From Desulfofundulus kuznetsovii DSM 6115 (GTDB taxonomy: Bacteria > Bacillota > Desulfotomaculia > Desulfotomaculales > Desulfovirgulaceae), in contig NC_015573.1 in assembly GCF_000214705.1 (NCBI RefSeq), positions 74,501 through 138,500 of the forward strand: 64,000 nt of DNA, written 5' to 3'. The translations under genes were made by a program, and so were the position numbers. Numbering within the stretch: the stretch's first letter is position 1; each line of letters opens with the position of its first letter. The notes under the pieces are model-generated. The model saw nothing but the letters and a program-made list of their open reading frames with translations, was not told where the DNA came from and made no database searches. Shown here one piece after another: positions 15,341 through 25,400 of the stretch.

Positions 15341-18300
15341 GTGAAATCAGTGCTGGATGCGTGCAAGCCGCGGCCCGAGATCCTGGCCGGTACGTTCAAC
15401 CCCGAGGTTTTTACGGCGTCGCTCAGCCCGGTCGTCGAGTTTTACCGCAGCGGCCGGGGTCTCATCGACAGTATTTACACCAATGCGGAGCTCTTTTTCC
15501 GGGAGGCTACTTACCCCACCCAGGGTTTGCGGTTGACCCTGGCGGAAGTTTTCGGCCGCATTGCGGGGGATATGACCGTTCCGGCCATACACCGGCTGGA
15601 GACGGCCTTTGGCGGCGGCAAGACCCACACGCTGATCGCCTGTACGCACATCGCCCATAAAGGTACGGAGCTGCGCAGCGTCATCCGGGACATCCTCGAC
15701 CCGGAGCTTCTCCCCGGGCCCGGCGAGATTGCCGTCGTCGGGGTGGCGGGTGATGAAATCCCGGTGCATAAGCCAAAGGGGAGGGATTTAGTGCCCTACA
15801 CCCTCTGGGGCGAGATCGCCTACCAGATCGGCGGAGAAACCCTCTACCGGGAGGTTGAGGATGAAGCGAACTCCCATGCTGCGCCCGGCAAAACGTATTT
15901 CGACAGGGTGTTTGCCGGCCGTAAGGTCCTCATCCTGCTGGACGAGCTGGCCCAGTACGCGGCGCGGCTGGAAGCGGCCCGGCCCGACGGTGCCAGCCAG
16001 CTGGCCGCCTTCTTAATGGCCCTGCACGGCTACGCCCGCAACCATCCGGGGATGGCGGTGGTGCTCACCCTGGCCAGCACAACTGATGCCTTTGCCAGGC
16101 AGACGGAGTACCTGGCCAGGCTCATCAGCCAGGTGCGCGGCGAAGAGGTTGGCGAGGACGATGCCCTGGGGATTGGGGAAAGAGCCGTGCAGGGCGTAGC
16201 CAGCGTGGTTGCCCGTGACGCGGTCCAGGTGACGCCGGTGCAGGCGGCGGAAATTTCGTCCGTCCTCACCAAACGGCTGTTTGTCTGCATAGATCGGGAA
16301 GCCGCCCGGGAAACTGCTGAGGAGTACATGGCCATGTACCGCCGGAACGCGGCCCTGCTGCCGGACGAGGCTTCCAGCGATGACTTCAAGGGCCGGATGA
16401 TTGCCAACTACCCGTTCCACCCGACCCTCGTTGATTTTCTTAATAAGAAGCTGGCCAGTGCCGAAAACTTTCAGGGGACGCGCGGCGTCCTGCGGGTTCT
16501 CTCCCTGGCCGTGCGCAGCCTGTGGCAGAAGCAAAAGGCCGTTCCCATGATCCACGCGTGCCACCTTGACCTGCGCGAGGAGCGGGTGGTCAATGAAATC
16601 CTGGGCCGCACGGGCAGCTCTGACCTGCTCTTTGTCCTGAACGCCGATATCGGCGGCGTAGATACGGGCACGCTGGAGGGCGGCCACAGCAACGCAGAAC
16701 TGGCCGACCGGCGCAACCCCCACCCGGAAGGCCACCCCCTTTATGAGTATACATGGAAGACTGTTTTCCTCCACAGCCTGGTCGGCCGTGAAGAGGGCCT
16801 GGGCTCCAGAATCTTCGGCCTCACCGAGTCCGAAGCCTGTTTTGACGTTTCCTTCCCCGGCTTAACGCCGCCGCAGGTGCGCACGGCGCTGGAAGAGATC
16901 GGCGAAAGCGCCTTTTACCTCCGTTACGAGCAGGGGAAATATTTCGCCAGCGAAGAGCCGACCATCAACAGCGTTCTGGCCAGAATCCGCAGGACGTTAA
17001 AAACTGCCCAGGTGGAGGAGCTGCTGGAGGCGGCGGCGCGAAAGGTGGTCACCGGGGGGGCGGGTTTGTTTCACATAGAACACGATGTTTCGCTGCCGGA
17101 GCACCTGCCCGACGGCAAAGACCGGCCCGTGCTCGGGGTCGTTTCGTTAACTGCCGGGACCATTGATGTGGAGGCCATGGTGACCACAAAAGGCCAGAAC
17201 AGGCCGCGGGAGCGGCAGAATCTCATCTTTCTCCTCGTTCCGGAAACCGTTATTGTGAAGGGTATAAACGATCAGGACGGGCTCTTCGAAAACACCCGCG
17301 TCCGGGACGCCCGGCAGCGGATTGAGGGTACTGCCCGCCAGGTCATGGCCATGCGCCTGCTGATGGAGAAGCCGCAGAGCTACGGGGTGAACCCCCGCCG
17401 CCTGGAAGATGAAGATTTCAAGAAGCGTTACGCTGAACGCGAGAACGGCCTGCTTACCGATGTTTCGAGAATCTATACGGGCTTCTATTACCCGGGGGCA
17501 GCGGGATATATCGTGCGCAGGGAAATAAAGACTGCCGGGGGCGAAGGCGGGGCACCCTTTATCGAACTGATCCGCGACGCGCTGAGCAAGGACGGCAAGC
17601 TCCTTACCGGCAGCAACACGACCCAGGCCGACCTGTTGAACTTGAGCAAGCTTTTCTTTGAGCACGGCGACGCCGTAACCTTAAAGGAGTTGCGGGAAAA
17701 CTTTTACCGCCTGCGCAGCTGGCCGGTGCTGGAGAGCCCCGCAGTTTTCGACCAGATCGTGCGGGCCGGGGTCCAGAAGGGCGTCTGGTGCGTCTTCCGC
17801 ATGGATACCGGGGATAGCGCGAAACCGGCCGAATTTTACGACCGGGAAAACGATATCCCGCTGGGGGTTGACCTGGCTGCCGGGGATTACGGCCTCATCA
17901 CCCCCCAGGGGGCCAACCAGCGCGGCTGGGCAGTAAACCAGAAGGTGGACCCGGTTGAAGTGCGCGAGGGTGTGATTTATACTGTTGCGCAGGGCGGCGT
18001 TTCCACAGTGGAGAAGGTTGCCGAAAGCATGGCCGGGAAATACGGAGAGGTTCCCGCCCGGGACCTGGAGGAGGCCGTGGTGACGCTGGTGAAAAGCGGC
18101 CAGCTTTTCGTTTTTCGCGGCGCGCCGGATCAAAAGGAAAAGCTCGACCTCATCCACGGTTCCGCCGCAGCCCTTTACACCCCTTTACCCGGTGACGTCC
18201 TGATCACGCCGGCTGAAGCGGCCGGACGGGGATGGGTGACCGCCGGCCGTCGCAGGTTTGTCCTGGAAGGAAAGGAAGGAGCTAGGAAGCTGCTGCCGCT

Positions 18301-18562
18301 GCTCCGGCGTCTGGGCAGCCTCTACAATAAAGGCGCCCGCTCCACCATTGAAAGTATGGATTTGATTGACCTGGAGCTTCCCGGCGGCGGCTTGATCCGG
18401 CTTCAACTGACCGGCGTTACCCCGGAATCCATGAAGGCTCTTGGCGAGCTTTTTGAAGTGCTGGCCGGCGTGGTACAGCAGGGCGAACAAACCGAGGCCA
18501 TTCTTGAAATAGCCGATCCGGATGATGATTGCTTATTCATCCAGGAGTTGAAGAAACAATAA
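15341..18562 (+). CDS. DUF499-type large AAA+ ATPase of a defence operon
   Basis: 1073 residues. The Walker A loop is GGGKTHT at 91-97 and Walker B is LILLDE at 197-202 (LDELAQYAARLE), with LTLASTT as the likely sensor strand. RLETAFGGGKTHTL and the following helices are typical of DUF499 ATPases. The C-terminal 300 residues are repetitive winged-helix-like and beta segments (LGVDLAAGDYGLITPQGANQ). The start is a GTG after AACTGGAGGTC. It is first of four genes with 13-17-base gaps. In established families, DUF499 ATPases co-occur with DUF1156 methylases and helicases in candidate phage-defence loci. The role of ATP hydrolysis there is not known to me. Confidence 0.85.
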   Translation: MKSVLDACKPRPEILAGTFNPEVFTASLSPVVEFYRSGRGLIDSIYTNAELFFREATYPTQGLRLTLAEVFGRIAGDMTVPAIHRLETAFGGGKTHTLIACTHIAHKGTELRSVIRDILDPELLPGPGEIAVVGVAGDEIPVHKPKGRDLVPYTLWGEIAYQIGGETLYREVEDEANSHAAPGKTYFDRVFAGRKVLILLDELAQYAARLEAARPDGASQLAAFLMALHGYARNHPGMAVVLTLASTTDAFARQTEYLARLISQVRGEEVGEDDALGIGERAVQGVASVVARDAVQVTPVQAAEISSVLTKRLFVCIDREAARETAEEYMAMYRRNAALLPDEASSDDFKGRMIANYPFHPTLVDFLNKKLASAENFQGTRGVLRVLSLAVRSLWQKQKAVPMIHACHLDLREERVVNEILGRTGSSDLLFVLNADIGGVDTGTLEGGHSNAELADRRNPHPEGHPLYEYTWKTVFLHSLVGREEGLGSRIFGLTESEACFDVSFPGLTPPQVRTALEEIGESAFYLRYEQGKYFASEEPTINSVLARIRRTLKTAQVEELLEAAARKVVTGGAGLFHIEHDVSLPEHLPDGKDRPVLGVVSLTAGTIDVEAMVTTKGQNRPRERQNLIFLLVPETVIVKGINDQDGLFENTRVRDARQRIEGTARQVMAMRLLMEKPQSYGVNPRRLEDEDFKKRYAERENGLLTDVSRIYTGFYYPGAAGYIVRREIKTAGGEGGAPFIELIRDALSKDGKLLTGSNTTQADLLNLSKLFFEHGDAVTLKELRENFYRLRSWPVLESPAVFDQIVRAGVQKGVWCVFRMDTGDSAKPAEFYDRENDIPLGVDLAAGDYGLITPQGANQRGWAVNQKVDPVEVREGVIYTVAQGGVSTVEKVAESMAGKYGEVPARDLEEAVVTLVKSGQLFVFRGAPDQKEKLDLIHGSAAALYTPLPGDVLITPAEAAGRGWVTAGRRRFVLEGKEGARKLLPLLRRLGSLYNKGARSTIESMDLIDLELPGGGLIRLQLTGVTPESMKALGELFEVLAGVVQQGEQTEAILEIADPDDDCLFIQELKKQ

Positions 18563-18577
18563 GGCGGGGCGGATCAA

Positions 18578-19189
18578 ATGGCAAACCGGAAGTCAAACAC
18601 CGGCCGGGGCCTGCTGCCTGACCTGCAGCACCGCATCCGGCCCCTGCTGAAGAGTGCCCCCTGGATCCTGAGGGTAACCGAATATAAGGACAAACCGGCG
18701 CCCGTCCTGGTAATCAAAGAGCGCGGCGAAGGCGCGGATGACGCCCCAAATAACGGCGGGGTTCCGGGCAGGGCGGTTCTTAAGGACCGGGGTCTGCTCT
18801 ACGGCCAGCCCCTGCGCCGCTGCCTGCCCGTGATCCGTAACATTGTCAGCCGCGTCTGCGATCATGCCGGGATCCCGCTCGAACTCCAGCGGTATTTTGG
18901 CAACGGGGGCATTGCGTTCAGGGGCAACCTGCCCCTTGACGAGGAGGCGGGCGCCAAGCTAGCGCTCATCTTCAAGCTCCGGGAGGGCGTCAAAGACATG
19001 GACCGGGTTGAGCTCATGGCCCGGCGGGTGCAGCGCTTCAGCCGCGAGGAAGCGGTCTACTGGTTGACCAGGGCGACCCAGTACGGCGGGGCGGCCAGCC
19101 GCTGGGCCAGGTCGGGCATGCGGATCATGCTCGGCGGCCAGCCCGGGGATGAGGAGATCATTCATATGCTGGAAAAGTTGCGTGAATAG
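18578..19189 (+). CDS. Unrecognised 203-aa component of the defence operon
   Basis: Not assigned to a family with confidence. It is basic and probably cytoplasmic. Residues 25-47 (SAPWILRVTEYKDKPAPVL) form a beta pair, and the second half is helical (MARRVQRFSREEAVYWLTRA). The tail, PGDEEIIHMLEKLRE, is acidic. The RFSREEAVYWLTRAT block reads like a helix that could bind DNA or a partner. The gene has 15- and 17-base gaps to the ATPase and methylase genes, so it should be a system subunit. It takes the place that other loci of this kind fill with a small DUF3780-type protein, but I see no clear similarity. Confidence 0.7.
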   Translation: MANRKSNTGRGLLPDLQHRIRPLLKSAPWILRVTEYKDKPAPVLVIKERGEGADDAPNNGGVPGRAVLKDRGLLYGQPLRRCLPVIRNIVSRVCDHAGIPLELQRYFGNGGIAFRGNLPLDEEAGAKLALIFKLREGVKDMDRVELMARRVQRFSREEAVYWLTRATQYGGAASRWARSGMRIMLGGQPGDEEIIHMLEKLRE

Positions 19190-19206
19190 AGAGAGGAGAT
19201 TGTTTC

Positions 19207-22200
19207 GTGGAACAGCACGCTGTGCCCGGAACGGACCTGCGCCTGATCGAGGCGGGCTTCCCCTGCCACCAGGTCGGCGCGGAGACACAGCGGGAGCGCG
19301 GTGCAAGTTCCGCTCTCCCACCACTATATTTTCTTCACGTCTGGTGGGCGCGGCGCCCCCTTGTGCCCAGCCGCGCCGCCGTTCTCGGCTCCCTCCTGCC
19401 CGCCGGGACGGACCCGGACTGGTTTCTCCGCCAGCTGGGCATCGAAAAAGTACAGGCGCTGGTGAACGGGGAGCCGTGGACGCTTACCGGTCGTTTGCTT
19501 AATTACCTAAAAACCGATAAAACTGGAATAGAGTGGTTGCCAGTTGATGATGCGGTCCTCAGGGCACTTGAGAAGGAGCAGGAACGACGGAAAAAGAACC
19601 GGGATGTTATTCAAAAGCTCTGCGACGCGGACCCGAGCCTTGGCAGCCATCCGGTGATTACACGCTGGTTACGAGAGTCCCAGCCGTTGCCGAAACCATG
19701 GCCTAAAAAGGGTGACCGCCTCCCGGTCCAACGGGTGGCGGCGGACCCGGCTCACGTTAATGAGCGGATTGAATTTGCTAAATCGGAACGTGTAAAAAGC
19801 GTTTTAGGTTCTGTCCTTAAATGGGACAATGAAGACCTTTACGCCTACGGGCGAGCTTATGCTCACCATCCAGTTCAAATGAATAAACCATTGACAGTAC
19901 TCGATCCAACGGCAGGAGGAGGTTCTATTCCATTTGAGGCCATGCGCCTCGGATGTAATGTTATTGCGAATGAGCTAAATCCTGTCGCTGCTGTTATCCT
20001 CTATGCCACTCTGATCTACCCGGCGAGGTTTGGGATTGGTCTTGTTGAAGACCTGGAGAAATGGGGCAACCGCCTTATCTCACATGTAGAGCAAAAAATG
20101 GCTGATGTAACGCCGTTTTCACCCCTCCCAAAAGAGGAACTGGAACATCTCAAGAAACATTGTATTAACTGCCAGGAAATTGTTTCCCAATTTGATGGGC
20201 CTGAGCAGGATCAAATAGGCCTAATTTATTGTCGCCAGGTCACCTGCCCCCATTGCGGCGGCGAGGCACCCCTGCTGAACACCTGCTGGCTGTCGAAGGA
20301 AGGCGAAAAGTGGGGCGTGCGCATTGTCACGGACGGCCGGCCGCGGGGCGGCAGGGTCCGGTTTGAAACCTACCGCCTCAAGGGCAACCGGGGGCCGAAC
20401 GGCGAGGACCCGGACTTCGCCACGGTGAAGGATGGTGTAGGCCTGTGCGTCCACTGCCGCCAGGCCATTCCCGCCGACGAGATCAAAGCCCAGGCGAGGG
20501 GTGAGTCGCCCCACGGCAGGTGGCAGGACCGTCTTTACTGCGTCGTGGCCGTGCGCTACCAGCCGAAGCTGGATAAACACGGCAGGCCCGAGCGCTACAA
20601 AAGCGGCGAGCGGGCCGGTGAAATTAAGACCGAGAAGATCCGCTTCTTCCGGCCGCCCAACGACCGCGATCTTGAGGCCCTGCGTGAGGCCGAAAAGCGC
20701 CTTGCCGAGTGCTGGCCCGGCTGGGAGCGGCAGGGGCTCATTCCGACGGAGAGCATTCCAAGGGGCCATAAGACAATGGAACCTCTACGTGTTGGCATGA
20801 CGCGCTGGTGCGACATGTTCACGCCGCGCCAGCTCCTGGGGCACCTCATCCTGGTGGAGGAGCTCAACCGCCTCAAGCCGGAAATCCTCCGGGAGCTCGG
20901 CGAGGAGCGCGGCCGCGCCGTAGTTACATACCTCCAGTTTATGATCGATAAATGCCTGGATTATAACAGCAAGCAGACAAGGTGGCATTATAATCGAGGT
21001 GTCCTGATAAATACTTTTGGAAGGCATGATTATTCAATTAAATGGACGTTTGGCGAGATGATCTTAACCGGCCCCAACTCGGGCGCAGCCTGGGCGCTCG
21101 CGCAGGTCGTTGACGCCTACGCAGGAATGGCGGAACTGCTGGCGCCCCTGCACGCAAAGCTCAACGGGGCCGCGCCGCCGGTGACCATCCGGTGCGGCAC
21201 GGCGGCCCGGATGGAAATCCCCGATGGTTCGGTGGATCTGATCTGTATCGATCCACCCTATTACAACAACGTCCAGTATGCAGAGCTGTCCGACTACTTC
21301 TACGTCTGGCAGCGCCGCACCCTCCACGACCTCTACCCGGAGCTGTTCCGGCGGCGGCTCACGAACAAGACGGACGAGGCCGTGGCCAACCCGGCGCGGG
21401 ACGGGTCGGCCGCCGGGGCGCAGAAGGAATACGAGCGTCTGATGGGCGAGATTTTCGCCGAGTGCCGCCGCGTGCTCAAAGACGACGGCATCATGACCAT
21501 TATGTTCACCCACAAGACGCAGGAGGCCTGGGAAGCGCTGACGCGCTCGCTGATCGAGAACGGCTGGACTATTACGTCGTCGATGCCTGTCGAATCTGAA
21601 GCGGCCGAATCCATTCACCAGAAGGGAATGGCAGCCGCCGCCAGTTCCATCTTTCTTACCTGCCGTAAGCGCCAGAAAACAGGCGGCCCGCCGGCCACCT
21701 GGACGGGATTCGGCGGCACGGGGGTGGCCCGGCGCGTGCGCGAAGCCGTGCGCCAGGGCCTGGAGGAGCTTGAGCGGCTGCGGTTAAACCCCGTGGACGA
21801 GATGGTGGCCAGTTACGGCCGGGCCCTGCGCGTGCTTTCCGAACACTGGCCGGTGCTGGACGGCGACGAACCGGTCAGCCCCACCCGCGCCATGAACGAG
21901 GCCAGCGCGGTGGTGGCCCAGTATCAGGTCGCCCGCCTGACGCAGGGGCGCTTGCAGGTGGACGACCTGCATCCCGAGGCAGCCATGGCCCTGACCCTCT
22001 ACGGTATTTTCGGCCTGGCCGAATTTCCCTATGACGAGGCACTGAACCTCTCGCGCTCGCTTGGTATTAAACTGGAGGTCAAAACCGCCGGGTATACCGT
22101 TAACGGCCGGATGACCGGCATCAACGACGAGAACCGGGGCGGCCGCCCGGGGCGCGGCAGCGCGCAGGAGATCGGTTACCACGCGCCCCTTGTCCGCCGC

Positions 22201-22458
22201 GGGTCAAAGCTGCGCCTGGCCCGGCCGGAGGAGCGCCACAAAAAACGTGTGGACAATCCGCAGACGGAGTGGGACGTCCTGCACGGTTTGATTCTTGCCT
22301 ACCGGGAGGGCGACATTCCCGTCGCCCGCGCTTATCTGGCGCAGCACGCGCCGGCGCGCGAACAGGTGATCCTGGATTTGCTCTCCGTATGGGCGGCGGA
22401 AATGACCGACGAAGAATTGCGCCGGGAGGCCGGGGCCATCCTGTTCGGCCTCAAGTGA
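19207..22458 (+). CDS. DUF1156 DNA methyltransferase of the defence operon
   Basis: 1083 residues. The DUF1156 signature is FLHVWWARRPL at 42-52. SAM-binding motif I is LDPTAGGGSIPFEAM near residue 232, and the catalytic DPPY is at 682-685 (CIDPPYYNNVQYAELSDYF), typical of N6-adenine or N4-cytosine methylases. About 450 residues lie between, including cysteine clusters CINC, CPHC and CVHC that look like zinc ribbons. It probably marks host DNA so that the other subunits spare it (inference from methylase-based defence). Base composition is mosaic: about 19500-20240 and 20925-21065 are clearly more AT-rich than the rest. The start is a GTG after GAGAGGAGATTG. Confidence 0.87.
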   Translation: MEQHAVPGTDLRLIEAGFPCHQVGAETQRERGASSALPPLYFLHVWWARRPLVPSRAAVLGSLLPAGTDPDWFLRQLGIEKVQALVNGEPWTLTGRLLNYLKTDKTGIEWLPVDDAVLRALEKEQERRKKNRDVIQKLCDADPSLGSHPVITRWLRESQPLPKPWPKKGDRLPVQRVAADPAHVNERIEFAKSERVKSVLGSVLKWDNEDLYAYGRAYAHHPVQMNKPLTVLDPTAGGGSIPFEAMRLGCNVIANELNPVAAVILYATLIYPARFGIGLVEDLEKWGNRLISHVEQKMADVTPFSPLPKEELEHLKKHCINCQEIVSQFDGPEQDQIGLIYCRQVTCPHCGGEAPLLNTCWLSKEGEKWGVRIVTDGRPRGGRVRFETYRLKGNRGPNGEDPDFATVKDGVGLCVHCRQAIPADEIKAQARGESPHGRWQDRLYCVVAVRYQPKLDKHGRPERYKSGERAGEIKTEKIRFFRPPNDRDLEALREAEKRLAECWPGWERQGLIPTESIPRGHKTMEPLRVGMTRWCDMFTPRQLLGHLILVEELNRLKPEILRELGEERGRAVVTYLQFMIDKCLDYNSKQTRWHYNRGVLINTFGRHDYSIKWTFGEMILTGPNSGAAWALAQVVDAYAGMAELLAPLHAKLNGAAPPVTIRCGTAARMEIPDGSVDLICIDPPYYNNVQYAELSDYFYVWQRRTLHDLYPELFRRRLTNKTDEAVANPARDGSAAGAQKEYERLMGEIFAECRRVLKDDGIMTIMFTHKTQEAWEALTRSLIENGWTITSSMPVESEAAESIHQKGMAAAASSIFLTCRKRQKTGGPPATWTGFGGTGVARRVREAVRQGLEELERLRLNPVDEMVASYGRALRVLSEHWPVLDGDEPVSPTRAMNEASAVVAQYQVARLTQGRLQVDDLHPEAAMALTLYGIFGLAEFPYDEALNLSRSLGIKLEVKTAGYTVNGRMTGINDENRGGRPGRGSAQEIGYHAPLVRRGSKLRLARPEERHKKRVDNPQTEWDVLHGLILAYREGDIPVARAYLAQHAPAREQVILDLLSVWAAEMTDEELRREAGAILFGLK

Positions 22459-22471
22459 GGGGAGGAGTCCA

Positions 22472-25400
22472 ATGGAGTCAACCGGTATCTCTTCGGAAGG
22501 GAAGGGCCTGCGGTCCCGCCGCTGGCTCCTCTCCTACAAGACATCTTCAACTCTCATCGACGGCCGCCCGGTGGACATGCTGCACGATTTTTACATACCC
22601 GCCCTGCGCCTGGCAGTGCGGTACGACCGGGTGGCCGGGTATTTCCGCTCGTCCTCCCTGGCCGCCGCCTCCATGGGCTTCTCTGCCTTTACCGGCCGGC
22701 GGGGCAAAATGCGCCTCATCGTCGGTGCCGACCTGGAACCGGAAGACGTAAAGGCCATCCTGGCCGGTGACAGGGAGCGGCTGGCGGCGAGGTTGAATGG
22801 TGAGCTCGACCGGCCCGCGTCCTGGCCGGAGGGCGTGCAAAACGGCGTAACGCTCCTGGCCTGGATGGTGGCCCACGGGTACCTGGAGGTGCGCGTGGCT
22901 TTCCGGGTGCACAAAGAGACCGGCGAGCCGCTTCCCTTCGATGCGGTGGACGACGGCTACGTGCACGAAAAATGGTTTGTTCTGCACGATGAATTCGGCA
23001 ACCGCCTGTACGGGGCGGGTACGCTCAACGAATCAAAAACGGCCCTTATCCTTAATGCCGAGAATATCGATATCCACTGCGACTGGTGGGGGGAGACGGA
23101 CCGCCGGCGGGTCGATGAAGCCGTGGAAGCTTTTGAAAACCTCTGGCAGGGCCGGGTCCCCCACCTGCCGGTAATGACCCTGCCGGAGGCGGTTAAGCGG
23201 CGCCTGGTCCGGATTGCGGGAGAAATTGACCGCCCGGTGGAGATTGACGGCACCAGTGCCGCCTCCGGGGCGGTGGAACCACCTCCGGCCATGGAGCGGC
23301 TGCGGTTTGCCGTTTTGCGCGACGCGCCGAAAATGCCCGGCGGCCGGTTCGTGGGCATAAAGACCGCGCCTGTGGAACCGTGGCCGCATCAGGCCGTGGT
23401 CGTGCGCAGGCTGGTGGAAACCTGGCCGCACTCCTACCTGCTTTGCGACGAGGTGGGCCTGGGCAAGACCATCGAAGCCGGGCTGGCGTTCCGCTCCCTG
23501 TACCTTTCGGGCCTGGTGAAGCGCATCCTCATTGCCGCACCGGCCGGCCTTACCCGGCAGTGGCAGCGCCAGATGGCGTCCAGGGTCCTGCTTTCCTTCG
23601 GCCGGGCGCGCACCAGCCCGGAGCTCTCCCATGAATACATTTTTCCGTTTGCAGAGAACCGGGCGGCGGCGTCGATTTACGAGCCGGACCTGGTCATCGT
23701 GTCCACGGGGTTGCTCGCCCGCCGGGAACGGGCCGCGGCCCTGGTAAACGCCGAAACTTTTGATATCGCCCTGGTGGACGAGGCCCATGCGCTCCGGCGG
23801 CGGAACCCCCAGGGGGGATCCCGGGAGCACCCGGATTACGGGCACCTCTATCTGACCGTCCGCGATAGCCTGCGGGTCAGAGCACGCAGCCTGTGGCTGG
23901 CCACCGCCACACCCATGCAGATCGACCCCGTGGAGGTTTGCGACCTGCTGGCCCTGACCAACCGCGCCGGTGCGTTCCAGTTCGACCCGGCACTGACCCT
24001 GCAGTATTACGAGATCCTGGGCAGGCTCGTGCGCGGGCAGGAGGCCAGCGTTCAGGAATGGGAGTTCCTGCGGCGCTCCGTGCGGGCAGTGAAAATGCAG
24101 GACCCGGTGCTCTGGGATTTTCTTGAGAAAAGTGTCATCGACGGGCGCATCCGGACGGCGGTGCGGCAGTGGCTTGAATACGGGCGGGTTCCCCGGGGCA
24201 GGGACCGGGAGTTAATGTACCGCCTGATTTTCAGCGCGTCGCCGCTCTCGCGGGTGATGCTGCGCCATACCCGGCGCCTGCTGGAAATCTACCGCGACAA
24301 CGGTCAGCTGCAGCAGAACCTACCCCGGCGCCACATTTTGCCTGTGCCCCGGATCGTCTTTACCCCGCTGGAGCGGCGTATCTACGATCGGCTGGAAGAA
24401 TACTGCGCCGGCCTGGCCGGCCAGCTCAGCGGGCGTAAAGACCAGCAGACCCGCCAGATGGTCAGTTTCCTGCTGAGCTTTTTGCGTCTCCGGTTCGCCT
24501 CCAGCCTGTATGCGCTCCGCGAGACCCTGCGGCGGCGCCTGCGCAAGGTGGAAGCCACGCTGAAAAATCAGCTCGTTGAAGAGGCAGGTGAACCCGAACC
24601 TGAATTTTTCCCGCTTGCGCACCCGGTATTTGAGGATGAAATCGAGGACGACCTGCCCTTAGCCTCCGAATCCCTGTTGAAGAACAGGACTCCGGCTGAC
24701 CTGGAATGGGAGCGGGACCGTCTTAAAACCATGCTCGAGGAAATGGCCGATATTACCGGACTGCCGTCCAAAATGAAGGTGCTCCTTGACACGCTAAACC
24801 GGCGCCGGGACCGGCAGACCGGGCGTATCCGGCAGACCGTCGTCTTCACCCGTTTTTACGATACGCTCAGGGATATCGTAACCCGGCTGCGCCGGGCTGA
24901 TCCCCAGATGCTCGTCGGCACCTATGCGGGTCGGGAAGCCGGGTATTTCGACCCCGGAACTGGAAAGATGATCCCGGTGGACCACGAAGAGGTGAAGGAG
25001 CGGTTCCTGCGCGGCGAGATCGACGTTCTTGTCTGTACGGACGCGGCGGCGGAAGGTTTAAACCTGCAGACCGCCGACCTGCTGGTCAACTACGATCTGG
25101 GCTGGAACCCGATGAAAGTGGAGCAGCGGATCGGGCGCATCGACCGCATCGGGCAGAAGCACGAGGACATCCATGTTCTCAACCTCTGTTATTCGGGCAG
25201 TGCTGAGGAAGAGGTTTATATCCGCCTGCTGTCCCGCCTGGCCCGGGCCAACATGGTCGTGGGCACGCAGCAGATCTCTTTGCTCCCGGTGGGACCGGAA
25301 GATTTTCAGGAGCTGGCCGAAGGAAAGCTCACTTCCGAAGGACTGTGGGCCCGCGCCCGGGAAAGGATTGAGGTCCAGCGCCGGCGGGTGGAGAGCATGG

